Shown here one piece after another: positions 23,973-49,351 of a stretch of 64,000 nt of DNA. Within the stretch, counting starts at the first letter, position 1. Every line of letters starts with the position of its first letter. A program made the translations under genes and the position numbers. Source of the stretch: Thunnus maccoyii (taxonomy: Eukaryota; Chordata; Actinopteri; Scombriformes; Scombridae); contig NC_056544.1 of the NCBI RefSeq assembly GCF_910596095.1, positions 12,571,155-12,635,154 on the forward strand, read 5' to 3'. The notes below the pieces were generated by a model. It was not told the DNA's origin, searched no databases, and saw only the letters and a program-made list of their open reading frames with translations.

Positions 23973-26900
23973 GAGACTTATTGCTCAGAAATGTGATATG
24001 TAATCGTTCCCCTGAGTAAATTAATGACGTTTTCTTAATGTTTGCTTAAGGTTTCCTGTTAACCAGACTAAAGGTCAGATGTGATGATTTGGAAGCCATA
24101 AAGCCAATTGATTATGTCATTACTTCCTCGCAGCAGAGTGACAGGAGAGGCATGATACTCTTAAGTGCACAGAAAAAAAAATTCTTGTATGTAAAAATCT
24201 AAAAGTCCTGATAAAGAAAATTAATAGATATTTGATTAGTGATTTAGACATATCCATGACTTAACATTTTACTTAATATATTTGCTGCCAATAAAGATTC
24301 AGAAAATGGGTGAATGCTCAAGTGAATACTCCAAAATATATGATTTCTCTAGTGTCTGGTACACGTACAATAACTTGCCATCTCAATTTTCCCATAACCA
24401 CACTGCACAGCCACAATCTCCACGGCCCAAGTTAAATGCTCACTCACTGCTGCCCCAGCTATTACTGAAGTGATTTAGTAGTTATATGTAATTTATTGTT
24501 TACAGCTTCATCCTTCACGCTAAAAGCCATCAAGTTCCACAGAAGGACGATAACAGCTCACAGCTGCTGCTGTTTATGTTTGTGTTTCTGTGTGAGTGGA
24601 AAGGCAGAAAGAGAAGAGACAAAAAAATAATAATAAGAGAAACAGAAACACAGACAGACAGATTGGTTGATAGCAATCTGCCACATAGGCTACAAACTGG
24701 ATATAGGCAGAGCATGTAAAAGACAGGAAAAGAAATGATAGCAGAGAGCGCAGAGTGAATGAGCGTTGAGGGAGAGGGGCTGCAGACAGAGCGGGTGTGA
24801 ATGGTCTCCCTGTTATCCCCGCTGCCCACACAGACAGCCATACAGCAGCCGTGTGAGCAGGTGCTAACCCCAGCACACAGCAACCGCAGGGAACAACAGG
24901 TGCAGCCACTGTTTCCTTCAGTCTTCCTTTGGAAGGCAGTCTAACACCCGCCCAGCCCAAACATACAGCAATATCAAGGCCTCCTATCACCAAAACACTC
25001 ACAGCCCATGCCAGGTAATAAGTAGCAAGCAAGGGGAACCAAATGGATAGTTCAATCTACAGCCACCAATATAGCATGCTAAGGCCAGGCTTGAGTAATT
25101 CAATTATAAAATTAATTATGCCACAAACAAAGTTTGAACCACTTGAATCTGGCTGCAGGTAAAAGCAATCTAAGAGAGCCTCGGGGTGAGACAACTGCCC
25201 ACAGGGACATTTAATGAGCTCTATTGATCACATAGGACCCTATTCAATCACACATGCTAAGCCGCAAACAAGGCATCTCAAGCACGGAGAAAAAAATTAG
25301 ATTGGATTGCAGCATAATACAGCTACCCACAAAGAGACTAAATCAGCAGCAGATTAGTGTGTCGGGGTTGCTAAGGAGCACATTCCTTGAAATGTGTAGA
25401 ATGACAGTCTGAGATCGTCTGTTTGCGTCTTTCTGTGTGTTAAATAGAGTGAGATGAAACAGACAGAAGATGTTGGAAGGAGAGAGATGTTACCTAACTG
25501 CTTCTCTGTTCCTACCGCCAAGAGAATACGTCAAGCAATCGGCGACAAATTGCCTCTCTTTACCTCTGGTACACAGAGAGGAACATTGACTGACTCAAAC
25601 ACTCACACTGGTTTTAACACTGCTGTGCTCTAAGGTACCATTCAATCTGTAGTTTCTTATTTCCACTTCAGACTAATTGTTTTCTTTTTACCAAACCTGG
25701 GCTGATTTTAAGCCCAGAACACATGCCAAGCTACCAAAACATTCTTTTTTAAAATAACAGTATGCTTCTTTTCATTTTTGTCACTCACTTCATCCTACAC
25801 TCACTGCAGATTTCCTTTTTTTCACACAGTCTGGAGATATTTCCCACCCACAGCTGTGCTTATGAAGGATTGTCAGTGTACACTCTTATGTTTAGATGAA
25901 CTTAAAGTAACTTTCAAAACTTGCTTTATCAACTCCCATCTGTCCTAAATGTAACCACCCTCTCAGCTTTACAAAGCAGACCGGATTATTCACTAATCTG
26001 ATCATAAAATAAAGCAAAGCTGTGCATATGTATCCACAGATTGGAAGTAAGAAATGCTTATTTTCCTCAAAAGCAGCCAGATACAGTTTCTTTTAGGTTC
26101 CGGCTTCACACAGAGCGCAGTATTTATCTGGTGGCAGGGTTTGGTGGGATTCTTTAAAACACAATCAACACTTGAAAAGGGTGTTGAAGTCTGTAGACCT
26201 CAGGGCAGTAAGATCCGAAGGACCTAGCTTGGGCGGGCATCTGCTGGGCGACCTGTTCTAGTGGGGTCCTCAGTGTGAACCTCAGGGAGTCATTCTGCAG
26301 GATTAAAAGGGCAGAGGGTCAGGAGTCACGCAGGCATACTTTCTTTACTTGTCAGAAACTAGCTGTTATCCTCAGACAGGTATTTAAATTAAACTCCCTT
26401 ATGCAAAATATTTTCTGGGATGATGTAAGAGGCTTTCAGATAAATCCTCCAGATGTTTGAAGAGGGAAAGGAGCAAGTTAATGGGTACCACACAAGCACA
26501 GGAGCTTTACATATATGGCAAACTTTGCTGTAAATCGTCCATGGTGCAATAAACTTCACACTGTGCATGATAAATTATGTTCAAGTGTACAAGTTGGTAG
26601 GACCATGTGGATGTGGTTACTGCATCGGCCACATATACTGTGTAAAAATGCCCTGCAGTTGTTTTCAATGTAGAAATCCCTCATACACTTTACAGTGACC
26701 ATGTATCCTCACTTTTATGACTACCTGTCTTCACTGATTACCCCCCTGAGGTGCAGCCTCTTTTTTATGCATCCCTGTGCACATTATGTGGTCTCTGCAC
26801 ATGCTATAACGCGCTAACATGTGTGTTAAGTTTTCAGTGTATTATTCTGTCCTCTCTATCATCTTAACAACTCCCCCAATGCTCCCAATCATAATGGTCA

Positions 26901-28468
26901 GGTAGATAATAGCACATGTATGATCTGTTCAAGGGTGCAAGTTTAGGAGGCACCTATGCATATTTTCATGTGTGTGTTGTAGTGTACTGTATCTGTGTGT
27001 CTCTCAAAATGAACCATCTCTTTGCATGCAGCTGCTCATCCCGTTTAACTGCCTGGCAATTTGGTTGTGAGTGATATCACACCTGTTTCAACTTAGAAAG
27101 ATAGAGGTAGTCTAATCTCTTACCTTCTGTGATCTCATTTACATCCCAAAATTGCAAAGTGTGAAAATGACAATCCACTTCACACTTCCACTGAAGCACT
27201 CACACGTACGCACATCTACAGGCCCACACGAACAAAATAAGCAAATAAGCAAGTAACCTTTTCTCAAATGCCACTGCCAAGGCACTTGACTTTTTACATC
27301 TTTGCACAAAATGAATGGAGGCATATATATATATTTCTTGGAAGCTTCGTCTATCTTCTCATATTTTGCTGCTTTTGTTGTCCAACAAATTCAGCGAGCA
27401 CCTAAGCCAAAGGCAGGCTTTAGTTATGGCAGCTTAGCCAGAGGGATTTGGAAGACTTTTTTATTAGGAGATAAAGGCACATCCGAGTCTTTTGTCTCCC
27501 AGCTACTCAAGATGGTTTTGTAGCCTGATGAAGCTTTGTTGTGGCTAATCTTTCTCTCTCCTTCATCCTGTCCTCTCCCACACCCATCCCTTCTTCACAC
27601 AAATACAACTTTTCTCTTTTAATTATGGCTTTTCATCTGGGGCCCAGTCACAACTGAGGGGAGAGGAGCAAAGCATAGCAGAAACACAATTATACCTGCG
27701 AGGAGGAGAGAAGGCTCCCAGGGGAGGCGTCGTCTCCGTGTATAGGTGTGTACGCTATAGGTGTAGTTTCTACGTGCGCAGGCATCCGTGTGTGTGTTCA
27801 CATGTCAATCCACAAGCAGGTTCTGTGGCATTTTGATATCTGTTGTGTATGGACCACCTATTGTGAGCTGTGATCCTCTTAGCGGGCTTCTGCCAAAAGA
27901 GCTATATTTACCCTTACGGGTGATCACAGCACACAAAGAACAACATGTCGAGAATATGAGCTACCTCTCAGCCTGCGCCTCCTTTTACACTGGCATATGA
28001 GAAGCCACTAACAGAGTATGAGATATGTGGTAATGGCTGCCACGTTGAGACATTAGCACAGCCTATTTAGCATAGTCTTTGTTGAAGTAGAAAAAAAGAA
28101 AGGCAACGAGATGTTGGGCTGTGGTCAGTGAATCATATAAGACAAACAATATAAAAGAATAACTGATATTTTTGGTTGGGATCTCAATTTATTTTCCAAT
28201 TTTAAAGCAAAAAGATGATTTCTCTTTGTGCTGAAAATCACAAAGGGTATAGCCTAAGACGTGGTTAAGCAAAAGAAATGATGTTTGTTCCCTAGAGACA
28301 GATGTCATGGACTACCTTGTACAGTACAAAGTGCACCATTAACACTGTGTGCGTGTGACAAAACAGAATAATAACAGCATGAAAACAAGTCCAAGTCGTT
28401 TTCAATTCAATTCATTCGACGCTGTTGTGTTATTAGGCTGCATCTTCATTGCCGTTGTACGTGGCTGG

Positions 28469-28469
28469 T

Positions 28470-28505
<36 letters not shown>
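28469..28505. repeat. (TG)n microsatellite
   Basis: Nearly uninterrupted TG run in the first intron of sema6b. Confidence 0.9.
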
Positions 28506-28507
<2 letters not shown>

Positions 28508-28675
28508 TCCACTCTGTGCTCATAGTGTGTGTTTGAGTGTGTGCACTGCATACTTATGTGCTCGCCTCTAGCTCAGAGCTGTGCAGTGAATGTATATGTG
28601 CTTACTGCAGTCAAACTCTGGTTAGTAACGTTTGCCCTTGCTGCAGCTTTGTACAGCGCTGTAAATGTACGTGCG

Positions 28676-28682
28676 TGTGTGT

Positions 28683-28729
<47 letters not shown>

Positions 28730-28758
28730 TGAGTGTGTGTGCGCATGTGTGTGTGTGT
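28676..28758. repeat. (TG)n microsatellite with interruptions
   Basis: Long pure core at about 28685-28726, flanked by TGTGAG- and GCGCA-interrupted TG runs. Confidence 0.9.
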
Positions 28759-29132
28759 TATGTTTTCATGTGTGTTTCTCTCAGTGCAGAACCAGATGTA
28801 TACACATTACCTGTTTTCACAGCTCAGATTTAGCTATTTGTGAGTGTTTGATTGCTTTGTCCCTACATTTATGAGCTGTGTGTTTATCACACATGTCCAT
28901 TATCCATAAATTGATAACTCACTGCATCCAAAGACCACTGTGTGTCTGTCACTAGCAGCAATTTGGCTTTAGGCAAAAGGCCTGATTGGAGAAGAAGTCT
29001 AAGGGGAGATGGAGCTCTCTCTGGCTAGACTCCAGCTCTGTCCATCCTATTTTAATTACCTATGGCATCCACCCAGGGGAATATCTCTCTCCCTTTCTGC
29101 CTTGTATCTTCTCTCCTCTCTTTCCCTTCATA

Positions 29133-29135
<3 letters not shown>

Positions 29136-29165
<30 letters not shown>
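29136..29165. repeat. (CT)n microsatellite in a pyrimidine-rich tract
   Basis: The CT run lies inside a longer C/T-rich stretch (about 29080-29255). Confidence 0.9.
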
Positions 29166-29168
<3 letters not shown>

Positions 29169-29509
29169 GCTACCATCTTTTCTTTTCATCCCCCTCTTTC
29201 ATTGCTCTTTTGCTATCAGTAGTTCTCTCATCTTTCTCTCTTCTTTTTTTTTTCCATTCATTCACGCACACACATAACCTAATAGCACATAGCTGCGTCA
29301 AAGGCGTATGCAGAGGTAACCTTTGCATTAGCATATAAATGACCCTGTAGATTGAATAGTATTTTAGGATATTTAACAGCAAAAGACAGATTCCCTTAAC
29401 TCTGATTAGACCTGCTCTGAGGAGACAGGCAGCCACTTGAGGGAATATCGCCTCCACCTCGATAAGATAAAGACTTGACACAGTGATTCCACAGCTGAAG
29501 AGAGCGTGA

Positions 29510-29562
29510 TTGTGTGTGTGTGTGTGTGTATGTGTGTGTGTGTGTGTTTGTGTGTGTGTGTG
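29510..29562. repeat. (TG)n microsatellite
   Basis: TG run with single TA and TT interruptions. Confidence 0.9.
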
Positions 29563-30849
29563 CACAGGCTCTCTTTTGTGTTTGTATATGAGTACATGTG
29601 AACAGGTTTGTGAATCTGAATAAATATCCATGTGTTCTTTTCTCTTCACTCCAACCTGTTCTACTGGTGTTGCCACCTGTTATGGGAGATATTTAATACC
29701 ACAAATAATTATTCCCACAACAGCCATTTTGAACTTGCAGCAAATTCTGGCACCCCAGCTGGCAATACAGCTAATTCAGAAAATTGTAGTCAGAAAATTG
29801 TTGACTTGACCGATATTAACTGAACTAATCTTAAAAGTACTATGTATTAAATGAACAGGGTAGTTTGTAAGCCACCAGCAAATACTGATATAGCCTAGTG
29901 TCCCAACTATAACCCTCTTTAGATCCATGTGTTTGTCATACATTTTTGCAATTGAGTGGCCAACAGCCCAACTGAATGGTGAAACCATGTGACTGTGTGT
30001 TAATATGCTGTTCCTCTAAGGTTGTTAATTACTGGTTTCCAAAAGTTCTGACTTTATTGAAGTGAATGAAAAATTCCCAACTTCTATCTTGAATAAAAAG
30101 TCAGAATATTTTTTTTAATTACGTTTTAGTCTCAATTACTAATTGTGTTTTTTGTGTGCTTTTTTGTGTGTTGGGGTTATTTGTTTTGAGTTTTTTCACT
30201 TATTTTCTGATCTCTTGTTTTATTCATCAATGTGATTTAAAATTGTTGTTAGGTTAGTTGTAGCAACCACGTTATGGAAGCTAATGGGCAATAAAAATAA
30301 AGAATAAAGCAGCAATCCCAAATCCAAGCTTCCAAGCATCCCTATGAGTGACGTCAGAGATGTTTATTTTATGGAATCAGTGGAAAATAAGTGTGGAATC
30401 GGTGAAATGTGCGAAAATATTTTCAGCTATTTTGTGTAAAGTCCATCTTGACACATAAAAAGCTATAGCTGGATTGTACTGTTTTCGTCCCACAACCAGA
30501 GAGTGAAGTCTGGTATCCGCTAAGTAATCATACAATAAAGTCATAAAGAGTCATACAATACTTGTCTGAACTTTTACCACCATATTAGTTAAGATGGAAT
30601 CACAAAAAATACTTTGCCGTGATCAGAAAGAACATTCCGGTTTCTCTCACAGTTACATTTTCCTGAATGTCCTTTCCATTTTCAATGAACACACGTTTTA
30701 AGTCTGTTAATGAAGCTATATTGCTTGTAGGGTGGATTACTGGAGTGTGAAGGTGACCCACTTCTCCCAGTTTAGCCCATGTGTGTGTTTCTACCCTCAG
30801 GCCACCTCGGTTTATTCAGGGCTTTAACCTGCATACTGTCCTCAAGGAG

Positions 30850-30928
30850 AAAAGAATCCTTCACACGCTCTCCTCATTTGTAAGACGCCTTGTCTTACAA
30901 ATGAGGAGAGCGTGTGAAGGATTCTTTT
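30850..30928. repeat. Perfect 37-bp hairpin palindrome in sema6b intron 1
   Basis: The left arm 30850-30886 and right arm 30892-30928 are exact reverse complements over 37 nt with a 5-nt loop (GCCTT). The arms contain cacacgctctcctcatttg. No transposon ends are apparent at the borders. Confidence 0.97.
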
Positions 30929-33315
30929 TCAGCAGAGTGTTCATGTTGATAAATAACGTATATTTTAAATCTGACTCTAACTTTCTTGATCCATCTGAGT
31001 TTGTGTATGTTATTGTACATCAACTGGTCATAATAATCCCAGAGAGAGGAGGCCTCAGAACTTGTTCCTACCTTTGTTTGGTACGAGTGAAGCTTGTCCC
31101 AAATTGGGTTATTTTAACATGTTGTTATTTTTGTCCAAAATGAAGTTTGTGGTGTCACAGCTCACCTTGTGTCCATTCATGTTGTGCTCTTTAATGATTC
31201 AAAATGCTTTGACAGAAACACAGAACAAGAACAATGCAGCTAGCTCATTAAGGCTAATAGATTCAGCTGGAAATCCAATGAAAAAACAACATTTTCTAAG
31301 GGAATGTGGGCTAAATGCATTGTTTCCTGACTATTTTCCATTTTTGATCATTGATTTCAAATGAGCCATCTTGCCAATGTGTGGATAATGTGAAGATAAA
31401 ATGCTTCCAACTCCCCCATCCCCCTCCTTGCTGAGAGAGTGGGTACCCCCACCTCCTTATATCTATGTACATACACACTCATATCAATGTACATGTATTT
31501 GGGTTACTACTTAAGTATATGCATCAGTGTATGTGTGTGTGCAGGCGTGTATGCTCGTACATATGTATGCATGTATGTGTTACAGGGCGAACCCACCTCC
31601 CCTTGCTTTTACATCTACTGCAACAGAACATCTCTGCCTTGCTTTGCTATTGGTTGCTACGGTAACAAAGGCACAGAGTGGAGTGGCTGCAGCAGCTAAA
31701 CAGAGAGCGAGAGACGAAGGGAAAGACATAGAGAGAGAGAGAGAGAGAGAGGGGGAAAGATTTTGCCTGTATACCTAATCACAACCACAGATTCAACGCA
31801 ACGCATCAGAAAACACAGTTCAGTGACAAATGAAATGTCAGCACCAACGGAGAGATGTGTTTAGACTTCACTCCTCCAGGTTCTGTCACACACACACACA
31901 TCAGAGGTTTAATTAATGGTGGTAGTAGTGTAGTTGGGCGCAGCACAGGTCATGGCTCGAACGTCTTAACAACAGTGCTTGCAGCATCAGTGGGTAGGTG
32001 CCTTAAGAGGGAGTGCTGAGGCCTTTTGTATTTATGCCTCAGTATTTTCCTGTCAGTTAATGCTCCTTGGTATGTAAAGGAATGGTGCTCTTTATACTGT
32101 CTCTGTTTAGCAGGATGAAAGTATATTGATCTTGTTCAGCAGCTTTAATAGTTGAGATGCCTTGTGCAAATATGAGCATCCCCACTATACACTAAAGGCC
32201 AGGTATTAACTAGACAATCATTAAATATATATCATTCACATATTGTTGACACATCGCATTAGAAGTGAGGGCCTTATAGAAATTCCCAGCATGCTGCTTA
32301 TCTCCTGTCATTCCGGTCAGATCAGTTATTGTAGGTAAACGAGCGCACACTGGAGAGAAAGACTTTATGAAATGGAGCTGAGTCCCAGCCGATGAGGACA
32401 AAACATATGGACAAACTGATACGAGGTGAAAGCAGGTGATTATGCTTCTTCAGGTGACCTGCTGATTGGTTAATGATGTGAGTGTTAGCAGGTGATTCGC
32501 TAATGGGTTGCCTGATGAGGCTAGATTACACTGTGTGGCTGTCGCCGTCATTACATGCATCCCATGATAACCGTGTCAGTGTCACACCATTTAATCCTAT
32601 CACACCAACATGATCTGACACAAATAACATATCACCTTTTCTTCTTTCCACTTGAACGGCTCGCTTCCCTTGATTTTCAGATACTTATGCTGTCACCAGC
32701 GGTCTGTTTTTATAGCTTGATGAGCTGGAAGTCTATAGGGAGCAATATCTCTCTTCCTCTTTTTTTTTTGGCTTTTTCTCAGACCATCTCTGCCTTTTAC
32801 CCTTCATCTCTCTCTTCTGTCTTCTCAGTGCATCATGGAAAAATTGGAACAGAATCAGAAAGCACTGCCCCAAAACCGTTTTTGTAGCCCTGAGCATTAA
32901 AAATACTGCCTTTGTCATGACGCTAGCCAGCAACTCTCTCTCTAGTATGCTGGTCTTGGCCCAGATCTGATGGTTTATCTTGTGGATCAATAACCTTGAT
33001 CAATACACACTCTAATGAGGAGGCTTTATCAATGATTGGCCGCAGGGTTTTAGTATGTTGCATGTGCAGCCGCTGCTAGAAAGTGTGTGTGTGTGTGTGT
33101 AAGAGAGAGGAAGAGAGGGTGAGGAAGGAAACAGGGATGCCCAGCGTTAATGTGACAAAGCTAGTCCATAACATATGATGCCTAATCTCACTGGAACACA
33201 CGCTTCATTTAATTCCATCTTAATTCCGACCCTCCATCCTTTCAATCCATTCAAGGCAACAGAATTTAATTTTGGGTTTAAGCATCAAATTTGGATCCCC
33301 CTCATGAAATAGCTG

Positions 33316-33592
33316 TAATGAAATGATGCTGACCCTAAACCACACTCTAGCCCAGGAAATCCCAATGGAGAGTCAGATGAAACACCCCACGCTCCCCCCC
33401 AGGCCTCCTCCAATGCATGAGGAGAAAGCTTAGAAAGCATTCTCGCATCAATTTGTTCTGACATGCAAACTGTGTAGCTCACCCACAGGCATAATGAGTA
33501 AATACATAGAAAAACTTCTATATTCAAACGTGTGTTTGATGGTGTGGTTGTCACAAATTATATCTGGTAGTAACTTATGTGCTGCAGTGTTA
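33316..33592. repeat. Local duplication, first copy (blocks A and B contiguous)
   Basis: Block A (33316-33434) and block B (33435-33592) recur downstream at 33603-33746 and 34393-34556. Shared landmarks are tgaccctaaaccacactc and cctccaatgcatgagg in A, and tgtgtagctcacccacagg in B. Confidence 0.85.
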
Positions 33593-33602
33593 TTCCACCG
33601 TC

Positions 33603-33746
33603 TAATGACATGATGTTGACCCTAAACCACACTCAGTCAGTTCTAGTCCAGGGAATCCCAACAGAGAGTCAGATGAAACACCCCCCCCCAACCCCCACCC
33701 CACACCTCCTCAGACCTCCTCCAATGCATGAGGAAAAGGCTTAGAG
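33603..33746. repeat. Local duplication, second copy of block A
   Basis: Diverged copy of 33316-33434, same orientation, with extra C-rich sequence near 33680-33710. Confidence 0.85.
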
Positions 33747-33940
33747 ATGTCAAACCTGCAATCTCTGGGATAGAATTTTATTTGAAGAGGCCCCCAGAGT
33801 ATAGTCAGCAGCCCACATCGCCTCACTGATGTCTTCAAACAGCTTGTCACTCAAACCCGTGCACAGTCTGAAGTGTTGGCAACACAGGTGAATGTACTTA
33901 TGTATAAGAGAGTGTGTGTGTGTGTTTCATCTGAGTACAT

Positions 33941-33972
33941 CTGTGTGTGTTTGTGTATGTGTGTGTGTATGT

Positions 33973-34003
<31 letters not shown>

Positions 34004-34005
34004 CG
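33941..34005. repeat. (TG)n microsatellite
   Basis: It lies inside the stretch that separates the two halves of the second duplication copy. Confidence 0.9.
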
Positions 34006-34392
34006 CTTCAAATAGCAGTTGTCATCATCACCTTAGCAACTAACACCTCACTACCTGGTGTTCTATCTCTGAAAACAGTCGTAGGGTTTTTATCTGGGAA
34101 CAGACAAGCTGAGAGATAGAAAGGAGGAGAAATGAAGGGAGGGAGGGAGACGGAGGATGAAAGGAAATAAGAATTGAGGGGGGTTGAGGGGGGGAAACAT
34201 GGAACATGGCATTCAGGTTGATTTGAAGAGAACAGCATTCACATCTTTTCTTCCATTTCTCACCTTTTCATTTGTGTTTCATCGAACTTAACAGTTTGAA
34301 AGATTTTAACAGCGCTCGCAGCAACCAGAGACAAAGGCCCAAGTACTCCGCCCTTTTTTGGCTCTCCCCATTTGTCTCATCTCTTCCCTTTC

Positions 34393-34556
34393 AAAGCATT
34401 CTCATATCAAAGACGGTTCATTCTGACACACAAGCTGTGTAGCTCACCCACAGGCATATTGAGTAAATGCATAGAAACGCTTCTATATTCAAACATGTGT
34501 TTGATGGTGCGGCTGTCACAATTTATGTGGTAGTAACTTCTGTGCAGCAGTGTTAT
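34393..34556. repeat. Local duplication, second copy of block B
   Basis: Diverged copy of 33435-33592, same orientation, separated from its partner block A by about 645 bp of unrelated DNA. Confidence 0.85.
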
Positions 34557-35520
34557 GGTTTTATTGGTGGCTGATGTAGAGCAACGGGGGTTTCTTTTTG
34601 ACTGTTTGACCCCTTTACGTGTGTACATGTACGTCCTAGCATGGCTGCAGGGATGGCGATGGTTTGGTTTATGACAAAATACTTGCAAAAGTGATGACTT
34701 TCCCATCATCCTCAGCTGTACTTTGTGCTTAGACATTATACCTGCTTAACATCAGCATGTTAGCAGATTTCTTTAATCAACTTCTTTCAAGCACTCTTTC
34801 TCATTGCATGTGTACTTGGCCTCACAGAGCCACTAGAGTAGCTGTGTTCATTTAGTCTTGTTGTGTATGTGTGTTTGTGTGTGCAGATGTATCCTAAACA
34901 GTATTGTGGCCTCTTAACTTTTTAAAGTCCAAAATCAGTGCCTCCCCTTTTCCTTTCCCATGATTTAAAGTGCTCTTGACATTTTAACCTTTAAAAGACA
35001 TTGTCCAGCTTACCCCAGTCTTCCTTTTTATCTGTTCTTTTTCTGCTCTGATATATAAAGACCAGATCCTCTTTCGTGGCTAATTACCTATAATATAGCC
35101 ACCATATGTCCCTATAGAAACACAATTAGTGAAAGGAACATTACCACCTAAAGTGGCTTTGTAAACCTGTGAATGTTTTGTCTCTTGGTGTGTTTTATGG
35201 CTGTGAGAGTCCCTTTCAGTTCAGACTGTTTGACAATGGAGTGACATTTCTGACAATAGATCCCCATTATGCCGCTAAGCAGACAATAGAAACACATTAG
35301 CTCCCTGCTGAAGCCAGGTTGGTGGCAGCATTCACCCTAGTGCACTTCTGACCCTGTTCTCACACACACATACACACACATTTGCAGACCTGTTGGTCAA
35401 TTCCTGAGAATCTGTCAAAATGTCAACACACACACACACTTACACAAACATATATAGTACACAACAATGAAATTTTTCTCTCTTCTCTCTCTTTGTTAAC
35501 AGTGCATGTGTTCTGCTGCC

Positions 35521-49351
<13,831 letters not shown>

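Larger units (their letters stand above)
23513..35502 (+). other. Inferred first intron of sema6b (about 12 kb)
   Basis: No exon with protein-family content was found. The stretch contains several microsatellites, a local split duplication (33.3-34.6 kb), two hairpins (23.9 and 30.9 kb), and AT-rich non-repetitive blocks that may be conserved regulatory elements. Its extent depends on the leader exon being correct. Confidence 0.45.

Noticed and set aside
24574..25032. 152-codon frame on the - strand
   Set aside because: Hydrophobic but without family motifs; no splice context or promoter; it lies in the sema6b intron. It looks like chance.
30850..30928. Calling the perfect hairpin a microRNA gene
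   Set aside because: Real pre-miRNAs usually have bulges and a larger loop; I recognise no known mature sequence. It is kept as an unexplained palindrome.
33316..34556. CRISPR-like or satellite array
   Set aside because: Only two diverged copies of each block, unequal spacing and no regular units; it is a local duplication in a vertebrate intron.
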